Part shown: positions 44,465 to 54,041 of the stretch, piece by piece | How positions within the stretch are numbered: the stretch's first letter is position 1 | How the letters are laid out: every line of letters starts with the position of its first letter | From: Burkholderia sp. Leaf177 | GTDB taxonomy: Bacteria; Pseudomonadota; Gammaproteobacteria; Burkholderiales; Burkholderiaceae | Reading direction: 5' to 3' | Length of the DNA: 64,000 nucleotides | NCBI RefSeq assembly: GCF_001424345.1 | Contig: NZ_LMPF01000002.1 | Location: 1-64,000, forward strand | The notes under the pieces: model-generated | Databases searched by the model: none | Seen by the model: only the letters and a program-made list of their open reading frames with translations | What the model was told of the DNA's origin: nothing | Program-made: the position numbers and the translations under genes

Positions 44465-45085
44465 TCAACCGCCGTTCAATTCGATACCGACCAGCTTCCA
44501 CGAAAACAGTCCATAGCGTTTGAGAACGGCCGAATAGCGCGCATCTCCCGCGCCGTGCTGGTAGTTCACGACGAACGTGTCGAAGCTTCTATAGCCTGCC
44601 GTTGTCGCGGGCGGTTCTTTTTGTTTGGGCTCAGATGGCGCGCTGGAAATCGGCGGTGCGCCCGGCGAAGCTGGCGTTGTTCCCTCGTTGGCGGAATCCG
44701 GCGAAGGCGGGACCGGCGGTTTCTCGCCAGGATCGCCTCGCGGCGGAATGCCGTTCAGGATTGCGGCGACGCCATCTGGCGTGGCATATGAATCAACGAG
44801 CGGCCCGATCAGCGCAGCGCCGATCATTGCACCTAATAGCGCCAGCGGATTGCCGCTTTTTTGCACATCGATCTTGCGCGTGAGCAGTTGCCCGACCTGT
44901 TCCTTCAAGCTTTGCCGCAGCAGCGGAAAATCGACGTAGGTGTTCACCGTCTCGGCGTCGCGCGCATCGGCGGCGCGTTTCATCCTGTCGAGCGCAATAT
45001 AAGGCGACGCGTAAAGCAACCCGAGCGCGGCGATGACCGCAATCACGATCAGCGCGGTTAGAACCGATTTACTGGTACGAGTCAT
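44465..45085 (-). CDS. DUF2939 domain protein
   Basis: The 206-residue protein has an N-terminal membrane helix (residues 8-28: LTALIVIAVIAALGLLYAS) and then the DUF2939 pattern ALDRMKRAADARDAETVNTY, VDFPLLRQSLKEQ. A proline-rich linker (residues about 115-150) leads to a C-terminal strand domain (FVVNYQHGAGDARYSAVLKR). It is probably anchored in the inner membrane facing the periplasm. Function unknown. The frame is open upstream to 45205 but the start at 45085 fits the family. Confidence 0.8.
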   Translation of the reverse strand: MTRTSKSVLTALIVIAVIAALGLLYASPYIALDRMKRAADARDAETVNTYVDFPLLRQSLKEQVGQLLTRKIDVQKSGNPLALLGAMIGAALIGPLVDSYATPDGVAAILNGIPPRGDPGEKPPVPPSPDSANEGTTPASPGAPPISSAPSEPKQKEPPATTAGYRSFDTFVVNYQHGAGDARYSAVLKRYGLFSWKLVGIELNGG

Positions 45086-45208
45086 ACGAGAGGGAACCTG
45101 TGTGTGATTGAATGGATGACGGCAAATAATCCCATTAACAGTCTCAATTGACCGCGCCGCCACCAAATCTATCCCTCGGCTCACCAGCAACGAAGTGACC
45201 CGCAACCG

Positions 45209-45604
45209 TCACGCGAGCAAACCACCCTCGACACCTGCGCGTTCTTCGTCGATACAACGGTCGATCATGCGCGATACCGCGTTGATATTTCCCACCATGA
45301 TCACGCGCGATTCACTGCGATAAACCCGCACCGGCGCACGATGTTCGGCCTGCGCGTGCACTGACGAACTCAGCGATACACGTGCGAACGCCGGTTGCCG
45401 CGATGGCAGGACGGGCGGTTCATCGAACATATCCGGCGTGTTCGTGTCTTTGCGCGTCTTGCAGGAAATCAATGCCCGCAAATGGCGGAATCGGCCGAAT
45501 TCGCGAAATTGACGGAACGAAAGCGGGGAGCGCGCTGCGGGCGCGAAAGCCACGGATGCATTGGATAAAAACGAGGCAGAAAACAGGCGGGCAAATCGTT
45601 CCAT
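45209..45604 (-). CDS. hypothetical protein
   Basis: The 131-residue product starts MERFARLFSASFLSNASVAF, which might be a weak signal peptide. It continues with a basic middle (FRQFREFGRFRHLRALISC) and ends with a more ordered segment (ESRVIMVGNINAVSRMIDRC, then IDEERAGVEGG). GGAG is 7 nt before the ATG. It lies between lexA and the DUF2939 gene on the same strand. It is not recognised, and SOS control by read-through from lexA is possible but not shown. Confidence 0.5.
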   Translation of the reverse strand: MERFARLFSASFLSNASVAFAPAARSPLSFRQFREFGRFRHLRALISCKTRKDTNTPDMFDEPPVLPSRQPAFARVSLSSSVHAQAEHRAPVRVYRSESRVIMVGNINAVSRMIDRCIDEERAGVEGGLLA

Positions 45605-45799
45605 GATGTTTCTCCGTGGACAATAGGGCACGCGCCGGTTCATTGCGGATGCAATGCCCGTCACGCTTTATAAGGCCGGAAATTCAACCGCAGTGCAGCC
45701 GGAAGCGAGCGCACCCGCCGCCGCAATGCGGATCAGAAAACAGCATTCAAAACACGAGAACCGGAACGCGGCCAACAAATCGGCGGCGAACGAACCACA

Positions 45800-46456
45800 T
45801 CACAACTCGCCGGATCGGATTAGTCCAACGGCGATGCCTTCCAGCGCAAATTCATCGCTGCCCGACGCCACGAAGATGTTTTCGTAGTCAGGATTTTCGG
45901 CAATCAGCTCAACGCCGTCCGGACGACGCTTCCAGCGCTTGACCGTCACGTCGTCGCCCAAGCGCGCAACAACGATCTGACCGTCCTTGGCTTCGTTCTT
46001 CTTTTGCACCGCGAGCAGATCGCCGTCGAAAATGCCGGCGTCGCGCATGGACAGACCGCGAACCTTCAACAAATAGTCAGGCTTGCTGGAGAACAGTGCG
46101 GGATCACAGGCGAAGTGCTGCGAGATATGTTCTTGCGCCAGGATCGGACTACCGGCGGCTACGCGCCCGACCAGCGGCAATGACAACTGCATGATGCTGG
46201 CGTGCGGCAACGTAAATTGATGAGGGCCGTCGTCAGGACCAGGCTGGTTCAGCAGCCGAATGCCGCGCGATGAGCCCGCGGCCAACTCGATCACACCTTT
46301 ACGCGCCAGCGCACGAAGATGCTCCTCGGCGGAATTGGCCGAACTAAAGCCGAGTTCTGCCGCGATCTCGGCGCGTGTGGGCGGAAAACCAGTGCGCTCG
46401 ATTGCGCGCTGGATCAGTTCGAACACCTCTTGCTGCCGCGCAGTCAGTTTGCTCAT
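45800..46456 (-). CDS. lexA: LexA SOS repressor
   Basis: The 218-residue repressor has an N-terminal winged HTH ([20 protein letters not shown], residues 25-44) and the self-cleavage site VAAGSP (Ala101-Gly102). The Ser-Lys dyad lies in [11 protein letters not shown] (Ser136) and DDVTVKRW (Lys173). RecA-stimulated cleavage lifts repression of DNA-repair genes. The frame is open to 46498, but the Met at 46456 gives the standard N-terminus. Two LexA boxes just upstream show autoregulation. Confidence 0.97.
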   Translation of the reverse strand: MSKLTARQQEVFELIQRAIERTGFPPTRAEIAAELGFSSANSAEEHLRALARKGVIELAAGSSRGIRLLNQPGPDDGPHQFTLPHASIMQLSLPLVGRVAAGSPILAQEHISQHFACDPALFSSKPDYLLKVRGLSMRDAGIFDGDLLAVQKKNEAKDGQIVVARLGDDVTVKRWKRRPDGVELIAENPDYENIFVASGSDEFALEGIAVGLIRSGEL

Positions 46457-46497
46457 TTTGGTCACGTCTTTTAGCCCCTTTTCTGGTCGCGCATCCA

Positions 46498-46513
46498 CTG
46501 TATGGATGAACAG
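46498..46513 (-). promoter_or_regulatory. LexA box 1
   Basis: CTGTATGGATGAACAG matches CTGT-N8-ACAG exactly. It is 41 bp upstream of the lexA start codon. Confidence 0.85.
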
Positions 46514-46517
46514 ATGC

Positions 46518-46533
46518 CTGTAGTTTTATACAG
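46518..46533 (-). promoter_or_regulatory. LexA box 2
   Basis: CTGTAGTTTTATACAG also matches CTGT-N8-ACAG. The gap to box 1 is 4 bp, placing the two sites 20 bp apart centre to centre, which puts two repressor dimers on nearly the same DNA face. Confidence 0.9.
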
Positions 46534-46681
46534 TATTCGCGGCTTTTCAAGCTTTACTTTAAGTTCGGCGTCGCCACGACCACACACAAGAGGGAAACGC
46601 GCCGCTCCAACGCCCGTTTACCGGTCGCAACACCGCTTCCAGCCGTCATTAGCACTTTTTGATCTAAAAGCATGAAGAACA

Positions 46682-46696
46682 ATTATTTTTAATAAT
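46682..46696. promoter_or_regulatory. AT-rich inverted repeat upstream of sbp
   Basis: ATTATT-TTT-AATAAT is a perfect inverted repeat about 55 bp before the sbp start codon, in an otherwise GC-rich setting. CysB-type activators bind AT-rich sites at this distance, so it is a candidate activation site. Confidence 0.4.
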
Positions 46697-46750
46697 GAAA
46701 GCCCGTCGATAGACTCGGCCCATCCAACACCATAAGACGGAGAACGGGGA

Positions 46751-47788
46751 ATGCTGAGTCGGAATACGAGCTGGAGCGCGCGAGCGAGGCAACTGCTGGC
46801 GACGGCGATTATCGGAGCGGCGTCCGGAATGGGCATGGTCGCGCAAGCGCACGCCGATACATCGTTTCTCAATGTGTCGTACGACCCGACGCGTGAGTTG
46901 TATCAGGACTTCAATCAGGCTTTCGGCAAGAAATGGAAGGCTGAAACCAACGAGACCGTCACGTTCAAACAGTCGCACGGCGGCTCGGGTGGTCAGGCGC
47001 GCTCTGTTCTCGACGGCTTGCAAGCCGATGTGGTGACGTTGGCGCTGGCATATGACATCGATGCACTGTCGGCGAAGGGTCTCGTCGCGCAGGATTGGCA
47101 AAAGCGTTTGCCGGATAACGCCTCGCCGTACACATCGACGATCGTATTCCTCGTTCGCAAGGGCAATCCGAAGCAGATCAAGGACTGGCCGGATCTGCTC
47201 AAGCCGGGTGTATCGATTGTGACGCCGAATCCCAAGACCTCGGGCGGCGCACGCTGGAACTATCTCGCGGCTTGGGCGTACGCCGAACATCTGCCGGGCG
47301 GCAACGCGACGACCGCGAAGGACTTCGTGACCAAGCTCTACAAAAACGCCGGCGTGCTGGATTCGGGCGCACGCGGCGCAACCACGAGCTTCGTGCAGCG
47401 CGGCCAGGGCGACGTGCTGATCGCCTGGGAAAACGAGGCGTTCCTGTCGCTGAAGGAATTCGGTTCGGACAAGTTCGAGATCGTGGTGCCGTCGGTGAGC
47501 ATTCTCGCCGAGCCACCGGTTGCGGTGGTTGACAAGGTTGTCGACCGCCATGGCACGCGCAAGCTCGCCGAGGCGTACCTGAAGTATTTGTATAGCGAGG
47601 AAGGCCAGGAGATCGCGGCGCGCAACTTCTATCGTCCGCGTTCTACAGCGGTTCCGGCCGCGCTCACCAAGCAGTTCCCGAAGATCAAGCTGTACACCAT
47701 CGACGATTCGTTCGGCGGCTGGACGAAGGCGCAAAAGACGCATTTCGCCGATGGCGGCGTGTTCGATTCGATCTATCAGCCGCAGTAA
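46751..47788 (+). CDS. sbp: sulfate/thiosulfate-binding periplasmic protein
   Basis: The 345-residue protein has a signal peptide with cleavage after AHA near residue 35. A Sbp domain follows, opening [20 protein letters not shown], with [20 protein letters not shown] and [19 protein letters not shown], the anion-binding loops of this family. It captures sulfate for the CysTWA importer. GGAGAACGGGG precedes the ATG. It is separated from cysT by 166 bp with a strong hairpin at 47815-47850. Confidence 0.95.
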   Translation: MLSRNTSWSARARQLLATAIIGAASGMGMVAQAHADTSFLNVSYDPTRELYQDFNQAFGKKWKAETNETVTFKQSHGGSGGQARSVLDGLQADVVTLALAYDIDALSAKGLVAQDWQKRLPDNASPYTSTIVFLVRKGNPKQIKDWPDLLKPGVSIVTPNPKTSGGARWNYLAAWAYAEHLPGGNATTAKDFVTKLYKNAGVLDSGARGATTSFVQRGQGDVLIAWENEAFLSLKEFGSDKFEIVVPSVSILAEPPVAVVDKVVDRHGTRKLAEAYLKYLYSEEGQEIAARNFYRPRSTAVPAALTKQFPKIKLYTIDDSFGGWTKAQKTHFADGGVFDSIYQPQ

Positions 47789-47814
47789 TAGCGGTGGCCG
47801 TGAAAGCGTGAAAG

Positions 47815-47850
47815 ACAGCATCGCCGGCGTTCGTCCGCTCGCGATGCTGT
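47815..47850 (+). promoter_or_regulatory. intercistronic hairpin between sbp and cysT
   Basis: ACAGCATCGC pairs perfectly with GCGATGCTGT across a 16-nt loop. No T run follows, so it is more likely an mRNA-stabilising or attenuating structure than a terminator. It may keep binding-protein mRNA more abundant than permease mRNA. Confidence 0.5.
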
Positions 47851-47954
47851 AGTCGTAAAGAGTCGCAAGAAAACCAAAACACCACGGCCGCAAAGACGGT
47901 CAGAACCCCGAAGCGCCGTTTCCCCGCGACGCAACGGTACTGGATGATGGACGC

Positions 47955-48851
47955 ATGACAACTTTTACTTTCCGCAAGCCCAGCGCGCTGCCGGGCTTCG
48001 GCCTGACGCTTGGCGTCACGGTGGCGTATCTGAGCCTCGTGGTGCTGATTCCGCTCGCCGCGACTTTTGCCAAGACGGCCACGCTCGACTGGGCCACGTT
48101 CGTGCGCGCGGTCACGTCGCCGCGCGTGATGGCGTCGTACCGGCTGACGTTCTCGGCGGCGCTTGGCGGCGCGTTGATCAACGCCGTGTTCGGTTTCCTG
48201 GTCGCGTGGGTCCTGGTCCGCTACACGTTTCCCTTCAAGCGCATCGTCGATGCCGTGGTCGATCTGCCGTTCGCGTTGCCCACGTCTGTTGCGGGCATCG
48301 CGCTGGCCGCCGTGTATGCGCCAAATGGCTGGATCGGGCAATTTTTCGCACCGCTCGGCCTCAAGGTGGCGTTCACGCCGCTGGGCGTGCTGGTGGCGCT
48401 GACGTTCATCGGTTTGCCGTTCGTTGTGCGGACCGTGCAGCCGGTGCTGGAAGACTTCGAGCGCGAGCAGGAAGAGGCGGCCGCGTGCCTCGGGGCCACT
48501 CGCTGGCTGACGTTTCGCCGCGTGGTCCTGCCGTCGCTTTTCCCCGCGCTTCTGACCGGCTTCGCGCTGGCGTTCGCGCGTGCGCTGGGTGAGTACGGAT
48601 CGGTGATTTTTATCGCGGGCAATGTGCCGATGAAATCCGAAATCACTTCGCTCCTGATCATCACGAAGCTCGAACAATATGACTACGCGGGCGCCACCGC
48701 GATCGCCGTGGTCATGCTGTGCGTGTCGTTCCTGATGCTGCTTCTGATCAATACGCTGCAATGGTTCCTGCAGCGGCGCACGAGCCGCGGCGGCGCGGGT
48801 CCGGCGCCTGCGCTGGCGGGTTCGCTACATGTCGATGGAGCCAAGGCATGA
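47955..48851 (+). CDS. cysT: sulfate ABC transporter permease CysT
   Basis: The 298-residue inner-membrane protein has six helices and the EAA-type cytoplasmic loop ([20 protein letters not shown], residues about 176-195). With CysW it forms the sulfate channel. Its TGA overlaps the cysW ATG (ATGA), coupling the two subunits. Confidence 0.94.
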   Translation: MTTFTFRKPSALPGFGLTLGVTVAYLSLVVLIPLAATFAKTATLDWATFVRAVTSPRVMASYRLTFSAALGGALINAVFGFLVAWVLVRYTFPFKRIVDAVVDLPFALPTSVAGIALAAVYAPNGWIGQFFAPLGLKVAFTPLGVLVALTFIGLPFVVRTVQPVLEDFEREQEEAAACLGATRWLTFRRVVLPSLFPALLTGFALAFARALGEYGSVIFIAGNVPMKSEITSLLIITKLEQYDYAGATAIAVVMLCVSFLMLLLINTLQWFLQRRTSRGGAGPAPALAGSLHVDGAKA

Positions 48852-49780
48852 GCAGCGTCAACCAGAAAACGGCGGATATCGCCGCGCTGCGCGCCATCGA
48901 ACACAAGCTCGATCCGGTCACGGAACCGCGCGTCGTCCGCTGGATCCTGACAACGATCGCGCTGGTCTTTCTCGCGCTGTTTCTCGTCGTGCCGCTTGCG
49001 GCGGTGTTTGCGCAGGCCTTCGCCAAAGGCGTGGCGTATTACTTCGATTCGTTGAAAGACCCGGACGCGTGGTCCGCGATCAAGCTCACGCTGATCACCG
49101 CGGCCATAGCAGTGCCGCTGAACGTGGTGTTCGGTCTGTCGGCATCGTGGGCCATCGCCAAGTTCGAGTTTCGCGGCAAGGCGTTTCTCACCACGTTGAT
49201 CGACCTGCCGTTCTCGGTTTCGCCGGTTGTCTCGGGACTCATCTACGTGCTGATGTTCGGCGCGCAGGGCTGGTTCGGGCCATGGCTCATCGACCATAAC
49301 GTGCAGATTATCTTCGCCGTGCCGGGCATTGTGCTCGCAACGATCTTCGTCACGTTCCCGTTCGTCGCGCGTGAATTGATTCCGCTGATGCAGGCGCAAG
49401 GCAACGACGAGGAAGAGGCGGCCCACGTCCTCGGCGCATCGGGCTGGCAGATTTTCCGGCGCGTGACGCTGCCCAACGTGAAGTGGGGTTTGCTGTACGG
49501 CGTGATTCTCTGTAACGCCCGCGCGATGGGCGAGTTCGGCGCCGTGTCCGTGGTGTCGGGCCATATTCGCGGCCAGACCGACACCATGCCGCTGCACGTC
49601 GAAATTCTCTACAACGAATACAACTTCTCGGCGGCGTTCGCCGTGGCTTCGCTGCTGGCGCTGCTCGCGCTCGTCACGCTCGGCCTGAAACTGCTCGCCG
49701 AAAACCGCATGGCGAAGTCGATAGAAGCCGCGCAAGCCCGCCCCGCCGATGTCCCGGCCGCGGCTTCACTCCAGAACTAG
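48848..49780 (+). CDS. cysW: sulfate ABC transporter permease CysW
   Basis: The 310-residue permease begins [20 protein letters not shown] and has the EAA-loop [20 protein letters not shown]. Six helices are visible. The frame is open upstream within cysT, but the overlap start at 48848 gives the normal N-terminus. It is 15 bp before cysA. Confidence 0.94.
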   Translation: MSSVNQKTADIAALRAIEHKLDPVTEPRVVRWILTTIALVFLALFLVVPLAAVFAQAFAKGVAYYFDSLKDPDAWSAIKLTLITAAIAVPLNVVFGLSASWAIAKFEFRGKAFLTTLIDLPFSVSPVVSGLIYVLMFGAQGWFGPWLIDHNVQIIFAVPGIVLATIFVTFPFVARELIPLMQAQGNDEEEAAHVLGASGWQIFRRVTLPNVKWGLLYGVILCNARAMGEFGAVSVVSGHIRGQTDTMPLHVEILYNEYNFSAAFAVASLLALLALVTLGLKLLAENRMAKSIEAAQARPADVPAAASLQN

Positions 49781-49795
49781 AAGGCGAGAATCAAC

Positions 49796-50854
49796 ATGAG
49801 CATCATCGTTCGCAATTTGCAGAAGCGCTTTGGCGATTTCGTCGCGCTGGATAACGTCTCGCTCGACTTCCCGGCGGGTGAACTGGTTGCGTTGCTCGGA
49901 CCTTCCGGCTGTGGCAAGACCACGTTGTTGCGCGTGATCGCGGGACTCGAATACGCCGATGCCGGTACGGTCGTGCTGAACGGCGAGGACGTCGCGGCGG
50001 TCGGCGCGCGCGAGCGTCAGGTTGGCTTCGTGTTCCAGCATTACGCGCTGTTTCGCCATATGACCGTATTCGAAAACGTTGCGTTTGGTTTGCGCGTGAA
50101 GCCGCGCAAGGAACGGCCTTCCGAAGCAGTGATTCGCGAGAAAGTGCACGAGTTGCTGAAACTCGTGCAGCTCGATTGGCTTGCGCAACGGTTTCCGTCG
50201 GAATTGTCGGGCGGACAGCGGCAGCGGATCGCGTTGGCGCGCGCTCTTGCCGTCGAACCGAAAGTGCTGTTGCTCGACGAACCGTTCGGCGCGCTCGATG
50301 CCAAGGTTCGCAAGGAGTTGCGAAGCTGGTTGCGCCGTTTGCACGACGATCTGCATATCTCGACCATTTTTGTCACGCACGATCAGGAAGAAGCGCTTGA
50401 AGTTGCTGACCGGATCGTGGTGCTCAATCGCGGACATGTGGAGCAGGTCGGCAGTCCGCAAGATGTCTACGATCATCCGCAAACGTCGTTCGTGTACGAA
50501 TTCCTCGGCGCGGCCAATCGTCTGAAAGGCACCGTCGATGCACAGGGGTTCGTGGCTCAAGGCGTCGCCCAACCGATCGCCACTGAAGCGAATTTCGCGG
50601 GTCCCGCTGTTGCCTACGTGCGGCCGCACGATCTCACGCTGTTCCCGACGGCGTCGGGTCATCGCGATGGCATTGTGGTCGACGTCCGCCGTGTCGTGAC
50701 GCTCGGCGGCTCCGTGCGCGTGGACCTGGAAGGCGCGGAAGGCAATGTGCTCGAAGCCGAGCTGGATCGCGAGACGTGGCGTGGTTTGAACCTGAACATT
50801 GGCGATGGCGTGACTGCCGTTCCACGCGTGCTGCGCGTGTTCCCGGCGCATTAA
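49796..50854 (+). CDS. cysA: sulfate ABC transporter ATPase CysA
   Basis: The 352-residue ATPase has Walker [10 protein letters not shown] (residues about 36-44), signature [15 protein letters not shown] and Walker [23 protein letters not shown]-terminal TOBE-like regulatory domain covers residues about 240-350. It powers the CysT-CysW channel. The next gene, a CysB-type activator, starts 24 bp later, so the operon includes its own regulator. Confidence 0.95.
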   Translation: MSIIVRNLQKRFGDFVALDNVSLDFPAGELVALLGPSGCGKTTLLRVIAGLEYADAGTVVLNGEDVAAVGARERQVGFVFQHYALFRHMTVFENVAFGLRVKPRKERPSEAVIREKVHELLKLVQLDWLAQRFPSELSGGQRQRIALARALAVEPKVLLLDEPFGALDAKVRKELRSWLRRLHDDLHISTIFVTHDQEEALEVADRIVVLNRGHVEQVGSPQDVYDHPQTSFVYEFLGAANRLKGTVDAQGFVAQGVAQPIATEANFAGPAVAYVRPHDLTLFPTASGHRDGIVVDVRRVVTLGGSVRVDLEGAEGNVLEAELDRETWRGLNLNIGDGVTAVPRVLRVFPAH

Positions 50855-50878
50855 GACTACCTAAAAAGAGAGGCTGAC

Positions 50879-51805
50879 ATGAACTTCCAGCAACTGCGTT
50901 TCGTCCGCGAGGCCGTGCGCCAGAACATGAACCTGACCGAAGTCGCGAACGTGCTTTATACGTCGCAGTCGGGCGTGTCGAAGCAGATCAAGGATCTCGA
51001 AGACGAACTCGGCGTCGATATCTTCATCCGGCGCGGCAAGCGTCTGACGGGGCTGACCGAGCCGGGCAAGGAAGTGCATCAGGTGATCGAGCGCATGTTG
51101 CTCGATGCCGAAAACCTGCGCCGCGTCGCGCGCCAGTTCGCCGATCAGGACAACGGCCATCTGGTGGTCGCGACCACGCACACGCAGGCGCGCTATGCGT
51201 TGCCGAAAGTCATACGCCAGTTCACCGAGGTGTTCCCGAAGGTTCATCTCGCGCTGCGTCAGGGCAGCCCGCAACAGATCGCGCAGATGATCATCAACGG
51301 CGAAGCGGATATCGGCATTTCAACTGAAGCGCTCGACCGGTATCCGGATATTGTCACGTTCCCGTGCTATTCGTGGCATCACACGGTGGTCGTGCCGAAG
51401 GGACATCCGCTGGTCGGCCGCGAGAACCTCACACTCGACGAAATCGCCGAATACCCGATCGTCACGTACGACAACGACTTCACCGGCCGTTCGCACGTCG
51501 ACCAGGCGTTTGCGAAAGTGGGCGCAATGCCGGACGTGGTGCTGACCGCCATCGACGCCGATGTGATCAAGACGTACGTGGAATTGGGCATGGGGATTGG
51601 TATCGTCGCTGCAATGGCTTTCGATGAAAAACGCGATACCGAACTCGTCGCGCTCGACACGCAGCATCTGTTCGAAGCGAGCACCACGCGGGTCGGTTTG
51701 CGCAAGGGCGCGTTCCTTCGGGCGTATGCATACAAGCTGATCGAGATGTTCGCACCGCAACTCGATGAAGCGCAGATCGCGGCGCAGTTGCGCGAGGCGG
51801 CTTAA
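50879..51805 (+). CDS. cysB: CysB-family LysR regulator of sulfur assimilation
   Basis: The 308-residue LysR protein opens MNFQQLRFVREAVRQNMNLT and has the CysB/Cbl-specific helix-turn-helix VANVLYTSQSGVSKQIKDLE plus DIFIRRGKRLTGLTEPGKEV. The effector domain has VATTHTQARYALPKVI, where N-acetylserine- or sulfate-type ligands bind in CysB. It activates sulfate uptake and cysteine synthesis when sulfur is short. GAGAGG precedes the ATG. It could equally be named cbl. Position within the sulfate operon supports direct feedback. Confidence 0.9.
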   Translation: MNFQQLRFVREAVRQNMNLTEVANVLYTSQSGVSKQIKDLEDELGVDIFIRRGKRLTGLTEPGKEVHQVIERMLLDAENLRRVARQFADQDNGHLVVATTHTQARYALPKVIRQFTEVFPKVHLALRQGSPQQIAQMIINGEADIGISTEALDRYPDIVTFPCYSWHHTVVVPKGHPLVGRENLTLDEIAEYPIVTYDNDFTGRSHVDQAFAKVGAMPDVVLTAIDADVIKTYVELGMGIGIVAAMAFDEKRDTELVALDTQHLFEASTTRVGLRKGAFLRAYAYKLIEMFAPQLDEAQIAAQLREAA

Positions 51806-51852
51806 AAAAACGCTCGAACCCGCTTCAGACACGCTCCGCTACAATTGCGGCC

Positions 51853-52857
51853 ATGAACTCTCTACACATTTCATTGCCGCAAATTGCCGTCCTTGCGACC
51901 GGCGGAACCATCGCGGGCGAGGCGGGCGACGCCGCGAAAACATCGGGATACAAAGCTGGCGTTGTCGGCGTCGATAAATTGCTCGATGCCGTGCCGTCAT
52001 TGTCGCAAGTTGCGCGAATTCACGCGGAGCAAGTGGCGAGCATCGACAGCAAAGACATGACGCCGGCGCTGTGGGCGACGTTGTGCGCACGCGTGAATGC
52101 GTTGCTGGCGCAGGACGATATCGATGGCGTCGTCATCACGCACGGCACGGATACGCTCGAAGAAACCGCGTATTTGCTGCATCTGACGGTCAAGAGCGAC
52201 AAACCGGTCGTGCTGACGGCGGCCATGCGGCCATCGACGGCGTTATCGGCCGACGGTCCACTCAACTTGCTCAACGCGGTCACGGTGGCGGCGAGCCGGC
52301 TTTCGTGGAAGCAGGGCGTTCTGGTGGCGTTCAACAACCAGATTCACAGCGGACGCGACGTCACGAAAACCAGCACCTACGCCGTCGATGCCTTCCGTTC
52401 ACCCGAAGGCGGCGCGCTCGGCTGGGTGCAGGACGGACAGGTCGAATATCAGCGCGCGGTCGTCAGGCCGCATACATCGAATACGCCGTTCAACGTCGCA
52501 GCCGAACTGCCGGTGGTCGAGATCGTGCCGAGTTACGCGGGTGCATCGCGTGTGGCGATCGATGCGATGGTCGCGGCCGGCGCAAAAGGGCTCGTGATTG
52601 CCGGCACGGGAAATGGCTCGATCCACACGATCATGCAGCAAGCCGTCGCCGATGCCGTCAAGCAAGGCGTGGTTGTCGTGCGTTCGTCGCGGGTCGGTTC
52701 GGGGCATGTGATGCGCAACGGCGCGGCGCCGGACGACGCACTTGGTTCGATCACGGCGGGGAGCCTGAACCCTTACAAAGCGAGAGTCTTGTTGATGCTT
52801 GCGCTTGCCGCGGGTATCGCGCCAAAAGATTTGCAAAGCGTCTTCGATACCTACTGA
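51853..52857 (+). CDS. L-asparaginase
   Basis: The 334-residue enzyme hydrolyses asparagine to aspartate and ammonia. Catalytic motifs are ATGGTIAGE (first Thr at residue 19) and VVITHGTDTLEETAY (Thr-Asp near residues 96-97), followed by TAAMRPSTALSADGPLNLL. There is no obvious signal peptide, so it is probably cytosolic, though sequence motifs resemble type II enzymes. A TACAAT element (51840-51845) lies 7 nt before the ATG and no ribosome site is seen, so the mRNA may be leaderless. Confidence 0.92.
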   Translation: MNSLHISLPQIAVLATGGTIAGEAGDAAKTSGYKAGVVGVDKLLDAVPSLSQVARIHAEQVASIDSKDMTPALWATLCARVNALLAQDDIDGVVITHGTDTLEETAYLLHLTVKSDKPVVLTAAMRPSTALSADGPLNLLNAVTVAASRLSWKQGVLVAFNNQIHSGRDVTKTSTYAVDAFRSPEGGALGWVQDGQVEYQRAVVRPHTSNTPFNVAAELPVVEIVPSYAGASRVAIDAMVAAGAKGLVIAGTGNGSIHTIMQQAVADAVKQGVVVVRSSRVGSGHVMRNGAAPDDALGSITAGSLNPYKARVLLMLALAAGIAPKDLQSVFDTY

Positions 52858-52864
52858 AAACAAA

Positions 52865-52890
52865 AAACGCGAACCTGGTTTGCGTTTCTC
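52865..52890 (+). terminator. probable terminator of the asparaginase gene
   Basis: AAACGCGAA pairs with TTTGCGTTT (one G-T pair) over CCTGG, followed by CTCGTTT. It lies 8 bp past the stop codon. The stem is modest and the T tract short. Confidence 0.45.
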
Positions 52891-53119
52891 GTTTAACCCG
52901 GCAACTGTTTCAGTCCAGCGGCGAAATGCGCGAAACCCGCCGAGGGCAAATCCAGTCGGATGAACATTCCTTGAAACGAAAAAAAAGATCCGGCAGGCGG
53001 ACACCCGGCAATGACGTCTGACCGACCAAGGCTTCCACGTCACTGCCGGGCGCCGCTAGACGGACCCAACGTTATTGCACTTCTTGCAACCCACCGGAGA
53101 TCAGCCGGTTTTCAGCAAT

Positions 53120-54007
53120 TCATTTTCCTTCGGTAACCTGATGATTCGACATCAGCTCTAGCGCTTTCACCATGCCCGAGTGATCCCATTCGCGTCCGCC
53201 GTTCGCCACGCAGACGCTGAACAGTTGTTGCGCGCTCGCCGTGTGCGGCAATGCGAGCCCGAGCTTCTTGGCGCTTTCCAATGCCAGATTCAAGTCTTTC
53301 TGATGCAACTCGATCCGGAAGCCCGGATTGAACGTGCGCTTGGTCATGCGCTCGCCGTGCACTTCCAGGATCCGCGAAGCGGCGAAGCCGCCCATCAACG
53401 CTTTGCGTACGCGCTCGGGATCGGCGCCTGATTTCGATGCAAACAGCAGCGCTTCACCCACAGCCTCGATGTTCAGCGCCACGATGATCTGATTGGCGAC
53501 CTTGCACGTTTGTCCCGCGCCGTTATCGCCGATGAGCGTGATGTTCTTGCCCATCACTTCGAACAAAGGCTTCGCCCGCTCGAACGCCGTTTCCGGGCCG
53601 CCGACCATGATGGTGAGCGTCGCTTCACGCGCGCCGACTTCGCCGCCGGAGACGGGTGCATCGAGATAATCGCAGCCCAGGGCGTTGATCTTTTTGGCGA
53701 ACGCCTGCGTTTCAATTGGGGAGATCGAGCTCATGTCGATCACGAGCTGGCCTTTCTCGAGTCCCTTTGCAACGCCGTCGTCGGCGAAGAGGACGTTCGC
53801 CACATCGGGCGTGTCCGGCACCATTAACACAATGATCTCGCTGCCGCGCGCGACTTCGGTCGAATTGCCGACCACCGTGCCGAGCGAGCGCAGATCGTCA
53901 GGCACCGGATATGCGCCGTTCAGGACCAGCGTGTGGCCCGCTTTTTTCAGGTTGCGCGCCATGTGGGCGCCCATGATTCCAAGGCCGATAAAACCGATTG
54001 TTGCCAT
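53120..54007 (-). CDS. glxR: 2-hydroxy-3-oxopropionate (tartronate semialdehyde) reductase
   Basis: The 295-residue dehydrogenase reduces tartronate semialdehyde to glycerate, completing the glyoxylate carboligase pathway. It has GFIGLGIMGAHMARNL (NAD-binding, residues 5-20), DAPVSGGEVGA and the catalytic lysine in GAGQTCKVANQI (near residue 170). GGAGGAG precedes the ATG at 54007. It is third in the gcl-hyi-glxR operon, 34 bp behind hyi. Confidence 0.94.
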   Translation of the reverse strand: MATIGFIGLGIMGAHMARNLKKAGHTLVLNGAYPVPDDLRSLGTVVGNSTEVARGSEIIVLMVPDTPDVANVLFADDGVAKGLEKGQLVIDMSSISPIETQAFAKKINALGCDYLDAPVSGGEVGAREATLTIMVGGPETAFERAKPLFEVMGKNITLIGDNGAGQTCKVANQIIVALNIEAVGEALLFASKSGADPERVRKALMGGFAASRILEVHGERMTKRTFNPGFRIELHQKDLNLALESAKKLGLALPHTASAQQLFSVCVANGGREWDHSGMVKALELMSNHQVTEGK

Positions 54008-54041
54008 TACGTGTGTCTCCTCCAATTATCGGGTTGTTGCC

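Noticed and set aside
47685..48761. A 358-codon frame antisense to sbp and cysT
   Set aside because: Very high Arg/Gln/His content and full overlap with conserved transporter genes.
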